The notes beneath the pieces were generated by a model. The model was not told where the DNA came from and did no database searches. It saw nothing but the letters and a program-made list of their open reading frames with translations. From positions 1 through 7,334 of the forward strand of contig JANXSC010000061.1 of assembly GCA_025352845.1 (NCBI GenBank): a stretch of DNA of 7,334 nucleotides. Reading direction: 5' to 3'. The translations under genes and the position numbers were made by a program. Shown one piece after another: positions 5,795 through 7,334 of this stretch (position 1 is its first letter; each line of letters opens with the position of its first letter). This DNA comes from Opitutaceae bacterium. GTDB lineage: Bacteria; Verrucomicrobiota; Verrucomicrobiia; Opitutales; Opitutaceae.

Positions 5795-7334
5795 TCAGTG
5801 GATGAGTTGAAACTCGGGCAGCATCGCGAGCGCCCAGAGGAAATCCTGCACGCCCTCGGACGTGGCCGGCGCACCAAGGAGCCGTTCGGCGATTGTCTGC
5901 TCGGCGGACGTGGGCGGGCGACTGAGCGCGTGGCAATAGAGCGACGCGGCGAGCGCGCCGCCGTCGTTCGGTGCGGTGGCGATAATTTTTTCGGCCGCGC
6001 GTTTCAAGAGCGCCGCGAGCGTGCTGCCGTTCGTCAGCTCCAGCGCCTGCAACGTCGTGGCCGTGCCCTGCCGCACTGTCACGACTTGCTCGCGGTTGGG
6101 CCGGCCGAGCGCCGCCATCAGCGGATCGGCGACGACGAGGGCGGCGCGCTGCACGGGGAGCGTTTCCTTGTGCGACGCGGCGAGTTCGAGGAAATGAGAG
6201 CCGAGCCGCCACGGCGCGAGGTCCACGCCGCCGAGTTCGACCGCCGGCGCCGCGAGATTTTTTCCAAGCGTCGCACTCCACGATCCGTCGGAAACAAAAT
6301 CCATCGCCGCGCCCGCCGCCCGCACGCGCGCGTAGAGGATCAAGCCCGCGGGGTTGTCGGTTTCGACCGGGGGCGGTTGTTCCTCGCGGTTTTCCGCCTC
6401 GCGCGGGATGGGCGACGTGCCATCGGGCAAAAAATTCAACGAGGTCACGCTGATCGTGTTGTCGCCGGCTTTGAGGAGCGCCTTCACGTCGTAAATGTCG
6501 GCACCCGTGCTGGCGCGCTTCGAAACGGACGCGGCGTTCTTGCCGTTGATCATCACGGCGTAGGTGTTGTCGGCGGCGATGGTGAGCGACGCCTCGGTGG
6601 GCGCGGCCGCGAGCGCGATCGTGCGCTTGAAGACCACCGACGCAGGCCGCGCCTTCACGTTCGCATTGGCCGTCGCCCAAATCCACTTCGGCGCGAGCGG
6701 CAGCGCTTCCATCGGCACGCGCCGCAGCGCCACGTCGCGGTTCACCTTCGCGTCAGCCTTCGCATAGTTCATCCCAGCGAGCGCCATGAGCGCGTCGGAA
6801 AACTGCTCCGCGCCGAGCCGGCGCACACCGGGACCGCGGAAAATAAAATTCTCTTCCACCTCGCCGATGTTCACCGCGGGCAGCTGGTAGGCGCGCGAGG
6901 TGAGGATGCGCGCCATCGTGTGCTTCAGATTGAAACCATGCGCCGCAAGATCCTCCGCGAGCCAGTCCATCAACTCGGGCGACCACGCCGGCCGATCCAT
7001 CTCATCGACCGGCTCGACGAGCCCGCGGCCCATGAACCGCTGCCAGAACCGGTTCACGATCGTGCGCGGCAGGCGGCCGTTTTTCCGCCCGGTGATCACC
7101 TCGGCAAGCTGGCGCTTGCGCGTGGCGGCGTCGGCCTGCGCGTCGATCAGGCCGAGTTCGGAGTAGAGAAATTTCACCTGCCCGATGTGCCCGGTCGGCT
7201 TGTCGCACTCGGCGATTTCAAGCGGGCCGTCGGCGTAGATGCTCGCGAGCCCGTAGGAATCCTTGAGCGTGTATTCGTTGATGAAGCTGTCGTGGCACGA
7301 CGCGCACTTGAGGTTCACGCCGAGGAAAACCTGC
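5795..7334 (-). CDS. DUF1549/DUF1553 (planctomycete cytochrome-type) protein, 5' end beyond right edge
   Basis: The frame runs in from the right edge and gives the last 512 residues of the protein. Numbering starts at the first full codon (QVFLGV). A CxxCH haem-binding motif, CASCH, is at 10-14 within the end of the DUF1549 (PSCyt2) region. DUF1553 (PSD1) begins at about 72 with RKRQLAEVITGRKNGRLPRT, VNRFWQRFMGRGLVEPVDEM and SPELMDWLAEDLAAHGFNLK. At about 216-397 a separate beta-rich domain interrupts it, with the pattern IAADNTYAVMINGKNAA, DIYDVKALLKAGDNTISV and ARVRAAGA. This resembles galactose-binding-like or glycoside-hydrolase-2-like jelly rolls. DUF1553 then resumes with NREQVVTVRQGTATTLQALE, HALSRPPTSAE and ends FLWALAMLPEFQLIH, the usual C terminus. 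It is the upstream gene of an operon with DUF1501. These proteins are thought to be exported, possibly electron-carrying, and are often linked to polysaccharide degradation. A GTG at 7318 lies in frame but is internal, because family sequence continues before it. Confidence 0.93.
   Translation of the reverse strand, partial: QVFLGVNLKCASCHDSFINEYTLKDSYGLASIYADGPLEIAECDKPTGHIGQVKFLYSELGLIDAQADAATRKRQLAEVITGRKNGRLPRTIVNRFWQRFMGRGLVEPVDEMDRPAWSPELMDWLAEDLAAHGFNLKHTMARILTSRAYQLPAVNIGEVEENFIFRGPGVRRLGAEQFSDALMALAGMNYAKADAKVNRDVALRRVPMEALPLAPKWIWATANANVKARPASVVFKRTIALAAAPTEASLTIAADNTYAVMINGKNAASVSKRASTGADIYDVKALLKAGDNTISVTSLNFLPDGTSPIPREAENREEQPPPVETDNPAGLILYARVRAAGAAMDFVSDGSWSATLGKNLAAPAVELGGVDLAPWRLGSHFLELAASHKETLPVQRAALVVADPLMAALGRPNREQVVTVRQGTATTLQALELTNGSTLAALLKRAAEKIIATAPNDGGALAASLYCHALSRPPTSAEQTIAERLLGAPATSEGVQDFLWALAMLPEFQLIH

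Noticed and set aside
4708..5805. 365-codon open frame on the plus strand
   Set aside because: It lies antisense to DUF1501, is Arg-rich, and has no recognisable domain. It is a shadow of high-GC codon use in the real gene.
5781..6686. 301-codon open frame on the minus strand
   Set aside because: It is another frame of the DUF1553 gene, which carries clear family motifs. The product is low-complexity Arg/Gly/Ala.

Overview
This is a high-GC bacterial chromosome segment with seven protein genes: five complete and two cut by the window edges. The pairing of a DUF1501 protein with a DUF1549/DUF1553 'planctomycete cytochrome' protein is characteristic of the PVC superphylum. With the high GC and the style of the other proteins, a Verrucomicrobiota member (Opitutaceae-like) is my best guess. 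That placement is inference, since the window has no rRNA or other decisive marker.

Layout, left to right. (1) A minus-strand gene begins at 565 and runs off the left edge. It encodes a membrane-anchored or exported protein with a beta-rich segment resembling the N-terminal prodomain of bacterial M12-type metallopeptidases. (2) Divergent from it, at 697-1164 (+), is a stand-alone YiiD_C-type hot-dog thioesterase, followed at once by a GC-rich imperfect palindrome. (3) At 1269-1988 (+) is a beta-carbonic anhydrase with an N-terminal export signal and a complete zinc site. (4) Convergent to it, at 2056-2499 (-), is a small lipoprotein with four W-x4-W-type (YXWXGXW) repeats. (5) A 176-bp divergent spacer containing the palindrome TTACGCGTAA leads to asnS at 2676-4076 (+), a complete 466-residue asparaginyl-tRNA synthetase. 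(6) asnS converges on the last operon. The spacer holds a 101-bp MITE/REP-like element with 30-bp, 29/30-matching inverted arms, plus a small hairpin just after the operon. (7) At 4240-7334 (-) lies a tight two-gene operon: a haem-motif DUF1549/DUF1553 protein, cut at the right edge, then a Tat-exported DUF1501 protein 10 nt downstream.

How they fit together: asnS and the thioesterase are cytoplasmic housekeeping functions. The other five products are predicted to be exported or envelope-bound, so the window is rich in cell-envelope functions. The DUF1553-DUF1501 pair is the only clear functional unit. Such pairs are abundant in Planctomycetota and Verrucomicrobiota, often near sulfatases and polysaccharide-degradation genes, but their biochemical role is unresolved. 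Here the DUF1553 protein also carries an internal beta-sandwich that looks sugar-binding. No RNA genes, CRISPR arrays, transposase genes or defence genes were seen. No start codon has a convincing Shine-Dalgarno sequence at normal spacing.
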